A stretch of DNA of 34,539 nt from Anaerolineales bacterium (GTDB taxonomy: Bacteria; Chloroflexota; Anaerolineae; Anaerolineales; UBA6668), in assembly GCA_020630805.1 (NCBI GenBank), contig JAHDIM010000018.1, positions 1 to 34,539 of the forward strand. The letters are read 5' to 3'. Below, in pieces: positions 24,355-32,715 of the stretch. Made by a program: the position numbers and the translations under genes. Each line of letters begins with the position of its first letter. The first letter of the stretch is position 1. The notes below the pieces were generated by a model. It did no database searches. It had not been told where the DNA came from and was given only the letters and a program-made list of their open reading frames with translations.

Positions 24355-24467
24355 TCCACGAATTGCACGAATGTGCACTAATTTGGGCCACTAACACAGT
24401 GGAATAGATCAAATACGTGCTGGTAAATCTGCATTGGCATTTGTGTCTATTCGTGTCATTAGTGGAT
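24355..24467. repeat. Imperfect inverted repeat in the purQ-purC gap
   Basis: The arm at 24355-24381 (TCCACGAATTGCACGAATG...) and the arm at 24441-24467 (...ATTCGTGTCATTAGTGGA) are largely complementary. Units of about nine bases, (C)CACGAATnn, repeat three times per arm. It covers almost the whole 126-base gap between purQ and purC. Confidence 0.7.
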
Positions 24468-24470
24468 CGT

Positions 24471-25250
24471 CTATAAAAACTGCTCGGCGTATTTCACACC
24501 GTTTTCGAACAACGTTAGTCCACTCTGGCCGGATTCACCGCGCGTCCAACGTGGATGCTGGTAAGGCAGAATGTGATTTTCAGGATGTGGCATTAGCCCC
24601 AGTACATTGCCAGCCTTGTTACAAACCCCAGCGATGTCCCCAATTGATCCATTTGGATTGAGCGGATATTCACCGTTGGCTGTTGCGCCATCTGGATGGG
24701 TGTAAGTCAATGCGACTTGCTCATCTGCGTACAATTGATCCAACTCAGCGGCGTTCGCAAGTTGAAAGCGGCCTTCCCCATGTGCAACCGGGCAGGCAAT
24801 CAATTCATCTCCCGCTTTGATCCATGCACAGTTTGAAGATTGCGCTTTCAAGGTGACCCAGCGACATTCAAAATGCTGTCGTTCATTGAAGGTCAGCGTT
24901 GCCTTCTGATTGACATCCAGCGTGGTGTCTGGCAACACACCGGCTTTGACCAAGGCTTGAAAGCCATTGCAAATGCCAATGACTGGCTTGCCACTGTCCA
25001 CAAAGCTGCGGACTTCTTCCGCGAAGTAGGTGCGTAAATCCAGCGCGATCAAATTTCCGGCGCCAAGCGAGTCACCATAGGAAAAGCCGCCTGGAACCAC
25101 TAGCATTTGGTAGTCTGCGAATGCATTTTTGCGCTCACGGAGCGCATTTAGATGCACAATTTCTGGCGCAGCGCCAGCAAGCGTCAGCGCTTTGGCAACA
25201 TCATGGTCGCGATTGGTGCCGTTGGCGTGCAAAATCAGTGCTTTGATCAT
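24471..25250 (-). CDS. purQ: FGAM synthetase, glutaminase subunit
   Basis: Class I glutamine amidotransferase that supplies ammonia to PurL. 259 residues from the ATG at 25250 (MIKALILHANGTNRD). Catalytic cysteine in GICNGFQ, oxyanion region in VVPGGFSYGD, and the His in MPHPENH. The start is preceded by GGAGG, which lies inside the purL 3' end. purL stops only four bases upstream, so the two subunits are translationally coupled. The track's 15 upstream residues overlap purL and are rejected. Confidence 0.96.
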   Translation of the reverse strand: MIKALILHANGTNRDHDVAKALTLAGAAPEIVHLNALRERKNAFADYQMLVVPGGFSYGDSLGAGNLIALDLRTYFAEEVRSFVDSGKPVIGICNGFQALVKAGVLPDTTLDVNQKATLTFNERQHFECRWVTLKAQSSNCAWIKAGDELIACPVAHGEGRFQLANAAELDQLYADEQVALTYTHPDGATANGEYPLNPNGSIGDIAGVCNKAGNVLGLMPHPENHILPYQHPRWTRGESGQSGLTLFENGVKYAEQFL

Positions 25251-25254
25251 CGGC

Positions 25255-28095
25255 TTAGGCCTCCAAGCGTTTCCACGCAGTAACAAGTGCATCAACTGTG
25301 GTTGTGAACAGGTCTTGTAATACCAAGTCTGGTGTTTCCGTCACAGTCCCTAAGCGCAACAGTGGCTGATCTGCGAGTGCGGCTTCAAGTGCCGCTGCGT
25401 TTTCCGGGGTCACTTCAAGTAATAACCGCCCATTGCTTTCGCTAAACAATGCCACCACGCTGTTGTCCGCCACGGCGCTGAGTTCCAGCGTCATGCCTAG
25501 TCGTCCGGCGATACACATTTCAGCCGCAGCGACGGCTAACCCGCCTTCGCTACAGTCGTGTGCAGCGCGCACTAAGCCAGCCTGAATGGCCGCATGGAGT
25601 TGTTGGTAACGTTCTGGTGCGCCTTTCGGCAATTGCGGTGGCGCTTCATTGGAAAGATCAATGTCGCTGACCAAGCCAAGGTGGCTGCCCGCCAGTTCGC
25701 GTTTAGTTTCGCCTAGCAAGTAGACAATGTTGCCAGCGCTTTTAGCATCCATCGTGATGCAGTTGCGTACATCTGGCACAAAACCTAATGATGAAATTAG
25801 CAGCGTGTCAGGAATAGAGTGAGCCACACCGTCTGTGTCGCGCCATTCGTTGTTGAGCGAGTCTTTGCCAGAAACAAACGGGGTACCGTAGTAAACCGCA
25901 GCGTCGTAGCAAGCTTGCCCTGAACGGACAAGTGCGCCTAAGCGGTCTGGCTTGCGGGGATCACCCCAACAGAAGTTATCCAAAATCGCGATGCGGCTAG
26001 GGTCAGCGCCCACGGCCACAATGTTGCGCACGGCTTCATCAATCGCGCTGACAGTCATGGCGTACGCATCGACCTTGCCCAATTCTGGATTGAGCGCCGC
26101 ACCGAGTGCCAATCCGCGCCAGTCTTCCGGTGCAAGCGGCGCTAGGACTGCGCCATCTGACGGGCCATCGTTGTAAACGCCGGTCATCGGCTTGATGACG
26201 GTTGCACCTTTGACCTCATGGTCATACAACCGGATAGTGTCTTCCTTTGTCGCAATATTTGGGTGGGCCAATAAAGCTAGTAACGCCGCTTTTGCATCAG
26301 CAGCAGACAGCGTAGGCGCTGTGCCGCTGGGATCTTGTACTTTTGCAGGAAGATGCGCTTGCATCTCGCGACGTGGGATGCCGTCATGCATAAATGCGGT
26401 TGACAGCGAGACCACGGTTTGCCCATCGTAATGGACGTGTAACTGTTGGTCACCAGTGAAGTAACCGAGGTCGGTTAGCTCAATATCGTACGCGTCACAA
26501 ATGGTTTGTAGCTTTGCAACGTTTTCTGGCGGCACGGCCAGCACCATGCGCTCTTGCGCTTCTGACAACCACAATTCCCAAGGGGCTAGGCCCTTGTATT
26601 TCGTTTTGATCGTAGAGAGATTGACATCCGCACCGAGCTCTTCGGCCATTTCACCAACGGCTGAAGAGTAGCCACCTGCACCACAGTCAGTGATGGCAGT
26701 GTATAGCCCCGCCGCATTGCGAATGACTTCGAGCGTGCCTTTTTCCGTAATCGGATCACCAATTTGCACGGATGCGCCAGCGACCTCGCCGGTTTCTGCA
26801 TCCATTGCCATGGATGAGAATGTTGCGCCGCGCAGACCATCGCGTCCGGTGCGACCGCCAATCGAAATGATGCGGTCGTTGATTTGTGGCTCAGTCACGT
26901 GGGTGCCTTTCTTCGCCATCCCGACACAGCCACAGTACACCAGTGGGTTTGCCACGTAGCCAGCGTCATACACAATTGCGCCGCTGACGGTTGGGAGGCC
27001 CATCTTGTTGCCGTAATCTTCAATGCCAGCCACGACGCCTTCGGCAATTTGGGCTGGATGCAAGACCCCTGCGGGTAAGTCTTCAAGAGCAATTTCTTGG
27101 GGGCCAAAGCAGAGTGCGTCAGTGACTGCAATTGGAATGTGGCTGACACCGAGAATGTCACGGATCACGCCGCCAACGCCAGTGTTTGCACCGCCAAACG
27201 GTTCAATGGCAGACGGGTGATTATGGGTTTCGGCTTTGAAGGAGACTTCGTAGTCTTCGGTAAAGTCGAGAATCCCGGCGTTATCCACAAAGGCAGACCG
27301 GACCCACGGGGCATTGATCTCATCCGTCGCGGCGCGGAGATAGGCTTTCAATATGCCATCGACACTGCCTTCTTCAGTCGCAATTTCAGCGCGGAAGGTC
27401 TTATGAACGCAGTGTTCGCTCCATGTTTGGGCTAGCGTTTCAAGCTCTGCATCGGTGGGGTCACGTTCAATTTCAGTGTAATAGGCTTGAATGGCCTGCA
27501 TCTCCCGCAAGTCGAGTGACAAGCGGCGCTCAGCGCTAATTGCTTCCAAGGCTGTATCAGATTGTTCACGAATGGGCACGTCTTCTACATATAAGTTCCC
27601 ATCTGATGGCGCGGTAAGCGTTGGGGTTGCTGCGCCATGTTGCCATGTCTGGATCACGCTGTTGCAAAGCAGTTTTTCTGCAATTGTTTCAATTTGAGCG
27701 GCTGTGTAGCCTTCAAACTCATACCGTGTACCGGTCAAGGCTTCATCAATGGTGATACCAAGTTGAGTAGCAGCGCGCTTCAACTCGATGGCTGCCGTGT
27801 CTGTGACGCCAGCCCGCAAGACGACTTCGATGGCATCCATACCATCGGAACGGTCATTGAGACTGTTATAAGGTTGCCAACTACAGGCTTCAGTAATGGG
27901 GTCGCTTAGTAGATTGCTGGCAAGGGCATCCAATGTGGCTTGGTCAAAGTTGCCAGCTAAAAAATAAAGACGCGCCGCTGTGATCTTGGCAGTTGGGGCC
28001 TGAATACCCAGCGTTGCGATTTGGGCAACGAGGGGATTTTGCGAAGCTGACTGCGTTGTTGAATACACAACCGCGCGAAAATGCGTTGAGGTCAT
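25255..28095 (-). CDS. purL: FGAM synthetase PurL with two fused N-terminal PurS-like domains
   Basis: 946 residues, between the small B. subtilis-type PurL (about 740) and the large E. coli-type enzyme (about 1295). Two PurS-like modules precede the core: about 5-73 (FRAVVYSTTQ...LLSDPITEACSW) and about 86-152 (IEVVLRAGVTDTAAIELKRA...LLCNSVIQTW), both with the strand-helix pattern and closing L..(N/D)P/SVI motif of PurS. The PurL core begins near 205 with ETLAQTWSEHCVHKTF and contains ETHNHPSAIEPFGGANTG and ATITDCGAGGYSSAV-like ATP and FGAR sites. The glutaminase remains separate as purQ, and no separate purS gene is seen. It is the first gene of the purine cluster. No clear Shine-Dalgarno precedes the ATG. 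Confidence 0.93.
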   Translation of the reverse strand: MTSTHFRAVVYSTTQSASQNPLVAQIATLGIQAPTAKITAARLYFLAGNFDQATLDALASNLLSDPITEACSWQPYNSLNDRSDGMDAIEVVLRAGVTDTAAIELKRAATQLGITIDEALTGTRYEFEGYTAAQIETIAEKLLCNSVIQTWQHGAATPTLTAPSDGNLYVEDVPIREQSDTALEAISAERRLSLDLREMQAIQAYYTEIERDPTDAELETLAQTWSEHCVHKTFRAEIATEEGSVDGILKAYLRAATDEINAPWVRSAFVDNAGILDFTEDYEVSFKAETHNHPSAIEPFGGANTGVGGVIRDILGVSHIPIAVTDALCFGPQEIALEDLPAGVLHPAQIAEGVVAGIEDYGNKMGLPTVSGAIVYDAGYVANPLVYCGCVGMAKKGTHVTEPQINDRIISIGGRTGRDGLRGATFSSMAMDAETGEVAGASVQIGDPITEKGTLEVIRNAAGLYTAITDCGAGGYSSAVGEMAEELGADVNLSTIKTKYKGLAPWELWLSEAQERMVLAVPPENVAKLQTICDAYDIELTDLGYFTGDQQLHVHYDGQTVVSLSTAFMHDGIPRREMQAHLPAKVQDPSGTAPTLSAADAKAALLALLAHPNIATKEDTIRLYDHEVKGATVIKPMTGVYNDGPSDGAVLAPLAPEDWRGLALGAALNPELGKVDAYAMTVSAIDEAVRNIVAVGADPSRIAILDNFCWGDPRKPDRLGALVRSGQACYDAAVYYGTPFVSGKDSLNNEWRDTDGVAHSIPDTLLISSLGFVPDVRNCITMDAKSAGNIVYLLGETKRELAGSHLGLVSDIDLSNEAPPQLPKGAPERYQQLHAAIQAGLVRAAHDCSEGGLAVAAAEMCIAGRLGMTLELSAVADNSVVALFSESNGRLLLEVTPENAAALEAALADQPLLRLGTVTETPDLVLQDLFTTTVDALVTAWKRLEA

Positions 28096-28125
28096 TTGAT
28101 TTTATTGATAGGTTTTTACACAAAA

Positions 28126-28131
28126 ATTATA
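28126..28131 (-). promoter_or_regulatory. purL: Candidate -10 box for the purine cluster
   Basis: On the minus strand TATAAT lies 30 bases before the purL ATG, so the leader would be about two dozen bases long. No convincing -35 element is seen at 16-18 bases. The gap further upstream (to 28210) contains only a 5-bp dyad (GGGCA/TGCCC) and no recognisable purine riboswitch. Confidence 0.4.
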
Positions 28132-28217
28132 AGAGGGTGATGTATGCATCCGTTTGGGCAACTTGTTTGGAGATGCCCTACAAATAATCGGAGAATTTAC
28201 GAGGACAAAGAATCAAA

Positions 28218-28247
28218 AAAGGCGATTGAGAAATTTCAATCGCCTTT
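28218..28247 (-). terminator. Rho-independent terminator of the secreted-protein gene
   Basis: AAAGGCGATTGA and TCAATCGCCTTT form a perfect 12-bp stem with a 6-base loop. On the minus strand it is followed by a run of six T (28220-28215). It lies 22 bases after the stop of the gene at 28270, isolating it from purL. Confidence 0.9.
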
Positions 28248-28269
28248 GACATTGTTTTATGAAGCGGGT

Positions 28270-29217
28270 TTATTTGCCGATTGAAGCGGTTACCAACCCG
28301 AATTCACCTGAAAAGCTGCCCATTGCTGTTGCAATCACTGATCCATGTGGCGCGTTGTTATCTACAACTGCAAACCCTGGTGTGTCTGAGGCTACGAGTT
28401 TATCGCCATAGTTGACGTTGCCGGTGACTTTGATTTGTTCAATCCCAGCGAAGATGACATCGCCATTTTCATCGATGACACCGACGACGTTGCGGTCACC
28501 GAACAATGCGCAGGCTTCAAAGTCGCGTGCTGGTGCAGCGGAGACACACATCACGTTGCCAATGGCGAGTTCAATGTTGATGGTTTCGCTGATGTAATCG
28601 CGAGCTAAGCTGCCAGCGTCGTTCGTGACGTGATTGAATTGAAGGCTTGGGGCACCATTGTGATCTTCATGAGCAAAACCGGTGACTGGAATAATGCGGT
28701 CGTGCAGAATTGCATCGATGCCGGCTTCACTAGCCTCTGCACTCGTGACTTCACCGACGACATCAATGTCGCCGCTGCCAATTTGCCGTGCTACTACTTG
28801 CGGATTAGAAATTGTTGAAGAGTCACCTTGGTCATACGACACTGAAGAACCGCCAGTGTTGATGTTCATGGTCGTGTTACCAGGGCTGCTAGAAATTGAA
28901 GTCGTAGAACTGTTGGCTGTAATCAGCAACAGTTGACCGCTGGCAAGCGTGACCTGACCGCGTTCAATGCGACCATCGCCGTGAGCGATTTCATAACGAT
29001 AAATACCAATGTCATATTGACCAAACACTGGAACGTTTGTGACCTGACCTTCTGCAACAACAACGTCATTGCGTGAATACAACCGATAGCTGTAGTTATG
29101 GTCAGTGTTGACGAATGTAATTGTCCCTTTTGGGGTAGCAGCGAAAGCTGATGCAGCTGAAGTTAGTGCAATTAGAAGTGCAAATATACCTGTAAATACA
29201 ATTTTGAAGCGTTTCAT
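28270..29217 (-). CDS. Secreted protein, paralogue of the divergent LysM gene
   Basis: 315 residues from the ATG at 29217 (MKRFKIVFTGIFALLIALTS), with a standard signal peptide cleaved near AFA-A; the longer track start is rejected. The N-terminal exported region (YSYRLYSRNDVVVAEGQ, YRYEIAHGDGRIERGQVTL) matches the N-terminus of the divergent gene at 29685. A Ser/Thr/Gly-rich stretch follows. The C-terminal domain has GNVMCVSA, IKVTGNVNYGDKLVAS, PGFAVVDNN and GSVIATAMGSF, a beta-rich pattern shared with the neighbour and reminiscent of surface or tail-fibre proteins. No enzyme motif is seen. Likely an extracytoplasmic or cell-surface protein of unknown function. Confidence 0.8.
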   Translation of the reverse strand: MKRFKIVFTGIFALLIALTSAASAFAATPKGTITFVNTDHNYSYRLYSRNDVVVAEGQVTNVPVFGQYDIGIYRYEIAHGDGRIERGQVTLASGQLLLITANSSTTSISSSPGNTTMNINTGGSSVSYDQGDSSTISNPQVVARQIGSGDIDVVGEVTSAEASEAGIDAILHDRIIPVTGFAHEDHNGAPSLQFNHVTNDAGSLARDYISETINIELAIGNVMCVSAAPARDFEACALFGDRNVVGVIDENGDVIFAGIEQIKVTGNVNYGDKLVASDTPGFAVVDNNAPHGSVIATAMGSFSGEFGLVTASIGK

Positions 29218-29391
29218 TTTCTTACCTACTTTAGTGAAGTGCATTTTCTCAACCTGTCTATAACTATCGTATGCCAAGCGTAGGCTTCAGATCATTTAGG
29301 GTGTGTTGAGATGGAAAAAGTTCGCCAATTAATTATTAATATGAAACGGTTTATAAATAGTTTGTTGCAAATTTCATACCATGTGTAAATT

Positions 29392-29418
29392 CAGTGTATT
29401 ACATATGATGTAACACTG
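29392..29418. promoter_or_regulatory. Operator-like dyad in the divergent region
   Basis: CAGTGT-AT-TACAT-ATG-ATGTA-ACACTG: the outer six and inner five bases of each half are perfect complements, with a two-base asymmetry. The position between two divergent genes suggests a shared regulator site. Confidence 0.45.
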
Positions 29419-29458
29419 ATCATTAATCTTTTATAGAAAATGTTTGTTGAAGGGGGCT

Positions 29459-29490
29459 TTGCAGAATTCTGTTGAATATACTTTCTGCAA
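29459..29490. other. 8-bp inverted repeat enclosing a 10-bp palindrome
   Basis: TTGCAGAA / TTCTGCAA with a 16-base spacer; the left half overlaps the perfect palindrome CAGAATTCTG (29462-29471). Possible binding site; no known regulator is assigned. Confidence 0.35.
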
Positions 29491-29573
29491 TTGAAGTCGT
29501 GATACGCGGGTTTGAGGAGTTGACAAATACGGAGTTAAGTTTCGCTAATATTTTGTGTTAGTTATAAATTTGT

Positions 29574-29601
29574 TTGGTATTTGCCCGACATGTAATACAA
29601 T
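29574..29601 (+). promoter_or_regulatory. Candidate sigma70-type promoter for the LysM-protein gene
   Basis: TTGGTA (29574) and TACAAT (29596) with 16-base spacing. Transcription would start near 29608, leaving a leader of about 77 bases before the ATG at 29685, which is preceded by AAGGAAG. An alternative TTGACA at 29520 has only a TAATAT 20 bases downstream. Confidence 0.45.
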
Positions 29602-29684
29602 AGATACATCTGAAAAGGGAACTGAACAATTAGTCCATTAGTCGTGTTCGTACCGGACCAAAATTATTTGTTCAAACAAGGAAG

Positions 29685-30812
29685 ATGTTGATTAATTTAA
29701 AAGCAAAGAGCTTGGCTCTCTCTGTTGTTATAGCTACGTTGAGTGCATTCGCGATTATTATTTCTCCCGCGCGAGCACAAATCGGCGCCCCTGTATTGCC
29801 AGATCTTGCAAGCGTGACGTTTGCAGACATTGGACTCGATTACTACTATATTTTGCGCCGTTCTTCGGTGGTCCAAGAACAAGGGACAGTATGGCCACAA
29901 ATGCCTACAATGGGTGGCCCAATTACCTTGGCTGTCCCGGTGGGTAGCTATACCTATGAACTGTATCGTGAAGATGGCTTCATTGAGTATGGCCAATTTA
30001 CGCTAACCCCAGGTCAACTTGTCATTGTGACTTCAACTGCGACGACGACCAAAGTGTCAACGCAGAATGGCGGCACTACGCTAAGCACAGTCACCGATGG
30101 CATTGTTGCTGAAATGGGGAGTAACGTTGGTTTGCGGATTTCAGCGCCAGCAACGGTAACCACCACTACGTCATCAAGCGTTGGGACAGTTAATGAGAAC
30201 GCTATTCCGGCGACATCTGTTACCGAATACACAGTTCAACCGGGCGATACGATTGGTGCAGTCGCCACAGCATTTGGGCATGATCCAAAAGTGTTGTTGG
30301 CCATCAATCCAATTCTTTCGGCACGCGCAGGAAACGAACTGATCCCAGGCGAAATTATTTTGATCCCTGGTGTGTTCAATGAATCGCAAACGGTTGCAGG
30401 ACCAGCGGTAGCGCAGGCACCACCACCAGCACCAGCCGCAGCACCGGCAAATACTAGCCCTTCATCAAATGCAGTTGTTGCAGATAACACGCCACCAGCA
30501 GGGTTTACGCTTGGTGATGTCCTTTGTATCGATCCTGCGAATCCAAATCCGGATGCGTTGGTATTGTGTACAACACCGGGTAGCCCATTAGTGACTGCAG
30601 TTGCAGGGGCAGACGGTCAATCAGTTCTTGTGGGGACTGCGTCTATCAAGGTGTCAGGGCCTGTACAAGTTGGCGACTTCTTAGTCGCGTCTAGCATTCC
30701 AGGTGTCGCTGTGGTCAACAATAACCCAGCACCGGGAACAGTAATTGCGCAAGCGTTGGAAGTCAATCCAAACGGGACTGCCATTGTGCGGGCGCTGATC
30801 CGTAAGTTCTAG
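29685..30812 (+). CDS. Secreted LysM-domain protein
   Basis: 375 residues. The signal peptide ends near ARA-Q (about residue 31). A domain at about 45-125 (YYYILRRSSVVQEQGTV, YTYELYREDGFIEYGQFTLTPGQL) is homologous to that of the divergent gene at 28270. After a Thr/Ser-rich stretch, a LysM domain occupies about 181-230 (EYTVQPGDTIGAVATAFG...LIPGEIILIPG), which binds peptidoglycan or related glycans. An Ala/Pro linker (PPPAPAAAPA) precedes a C-terminal beta-rich domain (LGDVLCIDP, IKVSGPVQVGDFLVAS, PGVAVVNNN) also shared with the neighbour. Probably a wall- or surface-anchored protein. AAGGAAG lies directly before the ATG, so the TTG one codon later is a possible start too. Confidence 0.85.
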   Translation: MLINLKAKSLALSVVIATLSAFAIIISPARAQIGAPVLPDLASVTFADIGLDYYYILRRSSVVQEQGTVWPQMPTMGGPITLAVPVGSYTYELYREDGFIEYGQFTLTPGQLVIVTSTATTTKVSTQNGGTTLSTVTDGIVAEMGSNVGLRISAPATVTTTTSSSVGTVNENAIPATSVTEYTVQPGDTIGAVATAFGHDPKVLLAINPILSARAGNELIPGEIILIPGVFNESQTVAGPAVAQAPPPAPAAAPANTSPSSNAVVADNTPPAGFTLGDVLCIDPANPNPDALVLCTTPGSPLVTAVAGADGQSVLVGTASIKVSGPVQVGDFLVASSIPGVAVVNNNPAPGTVIAQALEVNPNGTAIVRALIRKF

Positions 30813-30839
30813 ACTTTCACAACAACCAGTCTTAAATCA

Positions 30840-30870
30840 AAAAGCGGGCTTCTTCAAGAAGCCCGCTTTT
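30840..30870. terminator. Bidirectional rho-independent terminator
   Basis: AAAAGCGGGCTTCTT and AAGAAGCCCGCTTTT are perfect 15-base complements around a single C (in practice about a 13-bp stem with a 5-base loop). An A-run on one side and a T-run on the other serve both the plus-strand LysM gene and the convergent dynamin-like gene. Confidence 0.92.
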
Positions 30871-30889
30871 CTGTTAAGCGACTATTGAA

Positions 30890-32617
30890 TTACAGCTTGT
30901 CTACTCGTGCTTTGATCTGCGCAAGTTCCCCTTCAATGCTGCTAAGTGACGTTTTTGCATTCTCAAGTTTGCCGGTTTCGGTGCGAACAAAGCGTGCATA
31001 CGGCGCAATGGCTGTGTTGTGGCGCTGCATAATGCGTTCGAGTTCGCCCGTAAATTGTTGGTTGAGCGTGCGAACAATGCGTTTGCGCATGGTTGCAATC
31101 TTTTCACGGAAGTCGCGTTCTGCAGAACGGCGGCGGGCTGGAATAACGAACAGACCCAGCGCCGCGACAACACTCCCAAGAATAATGCCAGTAGCGTCAG
31201 CAGCAGCGGTCGCAGCAATTGCAGCCACGGCTGCGCCAAGCCCAATCGCACCCACTTCGATCATTGCTAGTGTTGCCACAGCAGATTGGGCACCATCGGC
31301 GAGTAACTCTGCTTCATACTTCCGATCGTACTTTTGCACGACGCGGCTGACTTCGTTGGTCATTTGCTCAAACAAGCGTTCGCGCTCGTAGCGGAATGAG
31401 GCATTCGCATCGTCACCAATTAGATTGGCTTGATGGGCGCGGCGCCGTTCAGCCAAATAGTCATTTACTGCTTGCCACTGACGCAGGTCGGCATCTACAA
31501 GCCAGTCAATGATCTCATTGACCTTGCGTTCGATCTGTTCTGGCACGCCAGCGGTGACTTGCTCTTCAAATCCGCGTTGAATTTCTTCTTTGCGTGTCAG
31601 TTGCCAGACTTTACTAATGCGGAAGATGCTGTCAAAGAAGTCGCGGCCACGCTGCTCCATTTCAAGCAGAATGTTGTCCACGCCCTTGAGGTGCAGATCA
31701 AAGTCACGCTTCATATCAGTTTCGAAGGTGGTCATTTGCCCTTCGACGTTGTTCAGCATCATCAAATCTTCGGCAAGCAACTCGCTTTGCTCATCAATCG
31801 CGCCCAGATAGCGCGAGGTGAGATGCGTGCCAACGCCCACTGGATTAGCCAATTTGAGTTTTAGACGGCTGGCTTCATCCAGTGTTTCTTTGATGTACCG
31901 TTCAAGCGGTTCAAACTGGCTGGACGGCCATAAATCTGGCTCGCCAGTTTTGGCTTTGAAGGCTTGCAGGGCGCTAATTGGAAAGATCTCGACATCAATG
32001 CCGAGCGTTTCGCGGGTACTTTGGCGAATGAACTCTACGATCTTGGTGCGTTCGTCTTCGTTTTGGACGTAATCAATTTTGTTGAGGACGACGACGACCT
32101 TTTTACCCCAATCGCGAATAGGGGCTAGAAAAGCACGCTCACTTTCTGAGAAGGCACGATCTGCTGATATAAGGAAGAGAACGAGATCAGAGCGAGGAAC
32201 GAAGTCTGTTGTCAGCTCTTCATGTTCGCGGAAGATGGCGTTTGCACCGGGCGTATCCACAATGCTGATGTCGCGCAGGACTTCTGCTGGTGCGGTAATT
32301 ACGCGGATCTTTTCTGGAGTGACTTCGTCAGAGACTACATCGCCATAGCGCAAGATGTTGATGTCTTGTGTCGTTGGTAAGTTCCCTTCAGCGAGGATCT
32401 TTTCACCCAGCAGTGCATTGATGAAGCTACTTTTGCCAGTGTTGTATTCCCCAACAATAACCAGCAAGAAAAAGTCATCAAGTTGACGAATAGAGTCGTC
32501 AAGGGTCGCGAGATCCACATCGGTCGCATTGAAAGATTTCAATGCCCGATAGAGCTGCTCAAGAGCGGCTTTTTCGTCATTGAGAAGTTGTTCGTGTTGT
32601 TTGTTTAGTATTTCCAT
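30890..32617 (-). CDS. Bacterial dynamin-like GTPase
   Basis: 575 residues. GTPase motifs: G1 GEYNTGKSS (about 56-64), G2 Thr in LPTTQDI (about 82-83), G3 DTPG (121-124) and G4 NKID (179-182). Long helices on both sides (about 1-45 and 240-430) form the stalk or bundle. A very hydrophobic hairpin (about 455-495, AIGLGAAVAAIAATAA and IILGSVVAALGLFVIP) matches the membrane-inserting paddle of bacterial dynamin-like proteins. A C-terminal coiled-coil follows. Such proteins remodel or protect membranes; many occur in pairs, but only one is here. It has its own leader hairpin and a shared terminator, so it is probably monocistronic. Confidence 0.85.
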   Translation of the reverse strand: MEILNKQHEQLLNDEKAALEQLYRALKSFNATDVDLATLDDSIRQLDDFFLLVIVGEYNTGKSSFINALLGEKILAEGNLPTTQDINILRYGDVVSDEVTPEKIRVITAPAEVLRDISIVDTPGANAIFREHEELTTDFVPRSDLVLFLISADRAFSESERAFLAPIRDWGKKVVVVLNKIDYVQNEDERTKIVEFIRQSTRETLGIDVEIFPISALQAFKAKTGEPDLWPSSQFEPLERYIKETLDEASRLKLKLANPVGVGTHLTSRYLGAIDEQSELLAEDLMMLNNVEGQMTTFETDMKRDFDLHLKGVDNILLEMEQRGRDFFDSIFRISKVWQLTRKEEIQRGFEEQVTAGVPEQIERKVNEIIDWLVDADLRQWQAVNDYLAERRRAHQANLIGDDANASFRYERERLFEQMTNEVSRVVQKYDRKYEAELLADGAQSAVATLAMIEVGAIGLGAAVAAIAATAAADATGIILGSVVAALGLFVIPARRRSAERDFREKIATMRKRIVRTLNQQFTGELERIMQRHNTAIAPYARFVRTETGKLENAKTSLSSIEGELAQIKARVDKL

Positions 32618-32626
32618 TGAAATTCC

Positions 32627-32663
32627 AAAGCTACATAGATTCTTACAAGGCGTATGCAGCTTT
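32627..32663 (-). promoter_or_regulatory. Leader hairpin just upstream of the dynamin-like gene
   Basis: AAAGCTACATA and TATGCAGCTTT pair at 10 of 11 positions with a 15-base loop. It ends ten bases before the minus-strand ATG at 32617, so it would lie against the ribosome-binding region (TTGGAA). Confidence 0.4.
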
Positions 32664-32687
32664 TTGAATGAATACGAAAACTCAGAG

Positions 32688-32715
32688 TGTCATTCCTGCG
32701 TAGGCGAGGGTGACA
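32688..32715. repeat. Degenerate palindromic element (TGTCATTCC...TGACA)
   Basis: TGTCA and TGACA bound an imperfect inner dyad (CCTGCG-TAGG-CGAGG). The pattern resembles the widespread GTCATTCCCGC-type intergenic palindromes of other bacteria. A single copy in this window, so family membership is tentative. Confidence 0.35.

Larger units (their letters stand above)
29218..29684. other. 467-bp AT-rich divergent intergenic region
   Basis: No coding potential is seen. It separates the two secreted paralogues transcribed outward. It holds an operator-like dyad (29392-29418), a palindrome and hairpin (29459-29490), and a likely promoter for the plus-strand gene (29574-29601). A minus-strand promoter must also be here; the AT-rich block near 29330-29350 is the best guess. 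Confidence 0.7.

Noticed and set aside
18679-24470. CRISPR array in the repeat-bearing pur gaps
   Set aside because: Repeats are short, degenerate and inverted, without uniform spacers, and no cas gene is present.
28096-28210. Possible purine riboswitch in the purL leader
   Set aside because: No purine-aptamer three-way junction pattern could be found by eye, and the predicted leader is only about two dozen bases.
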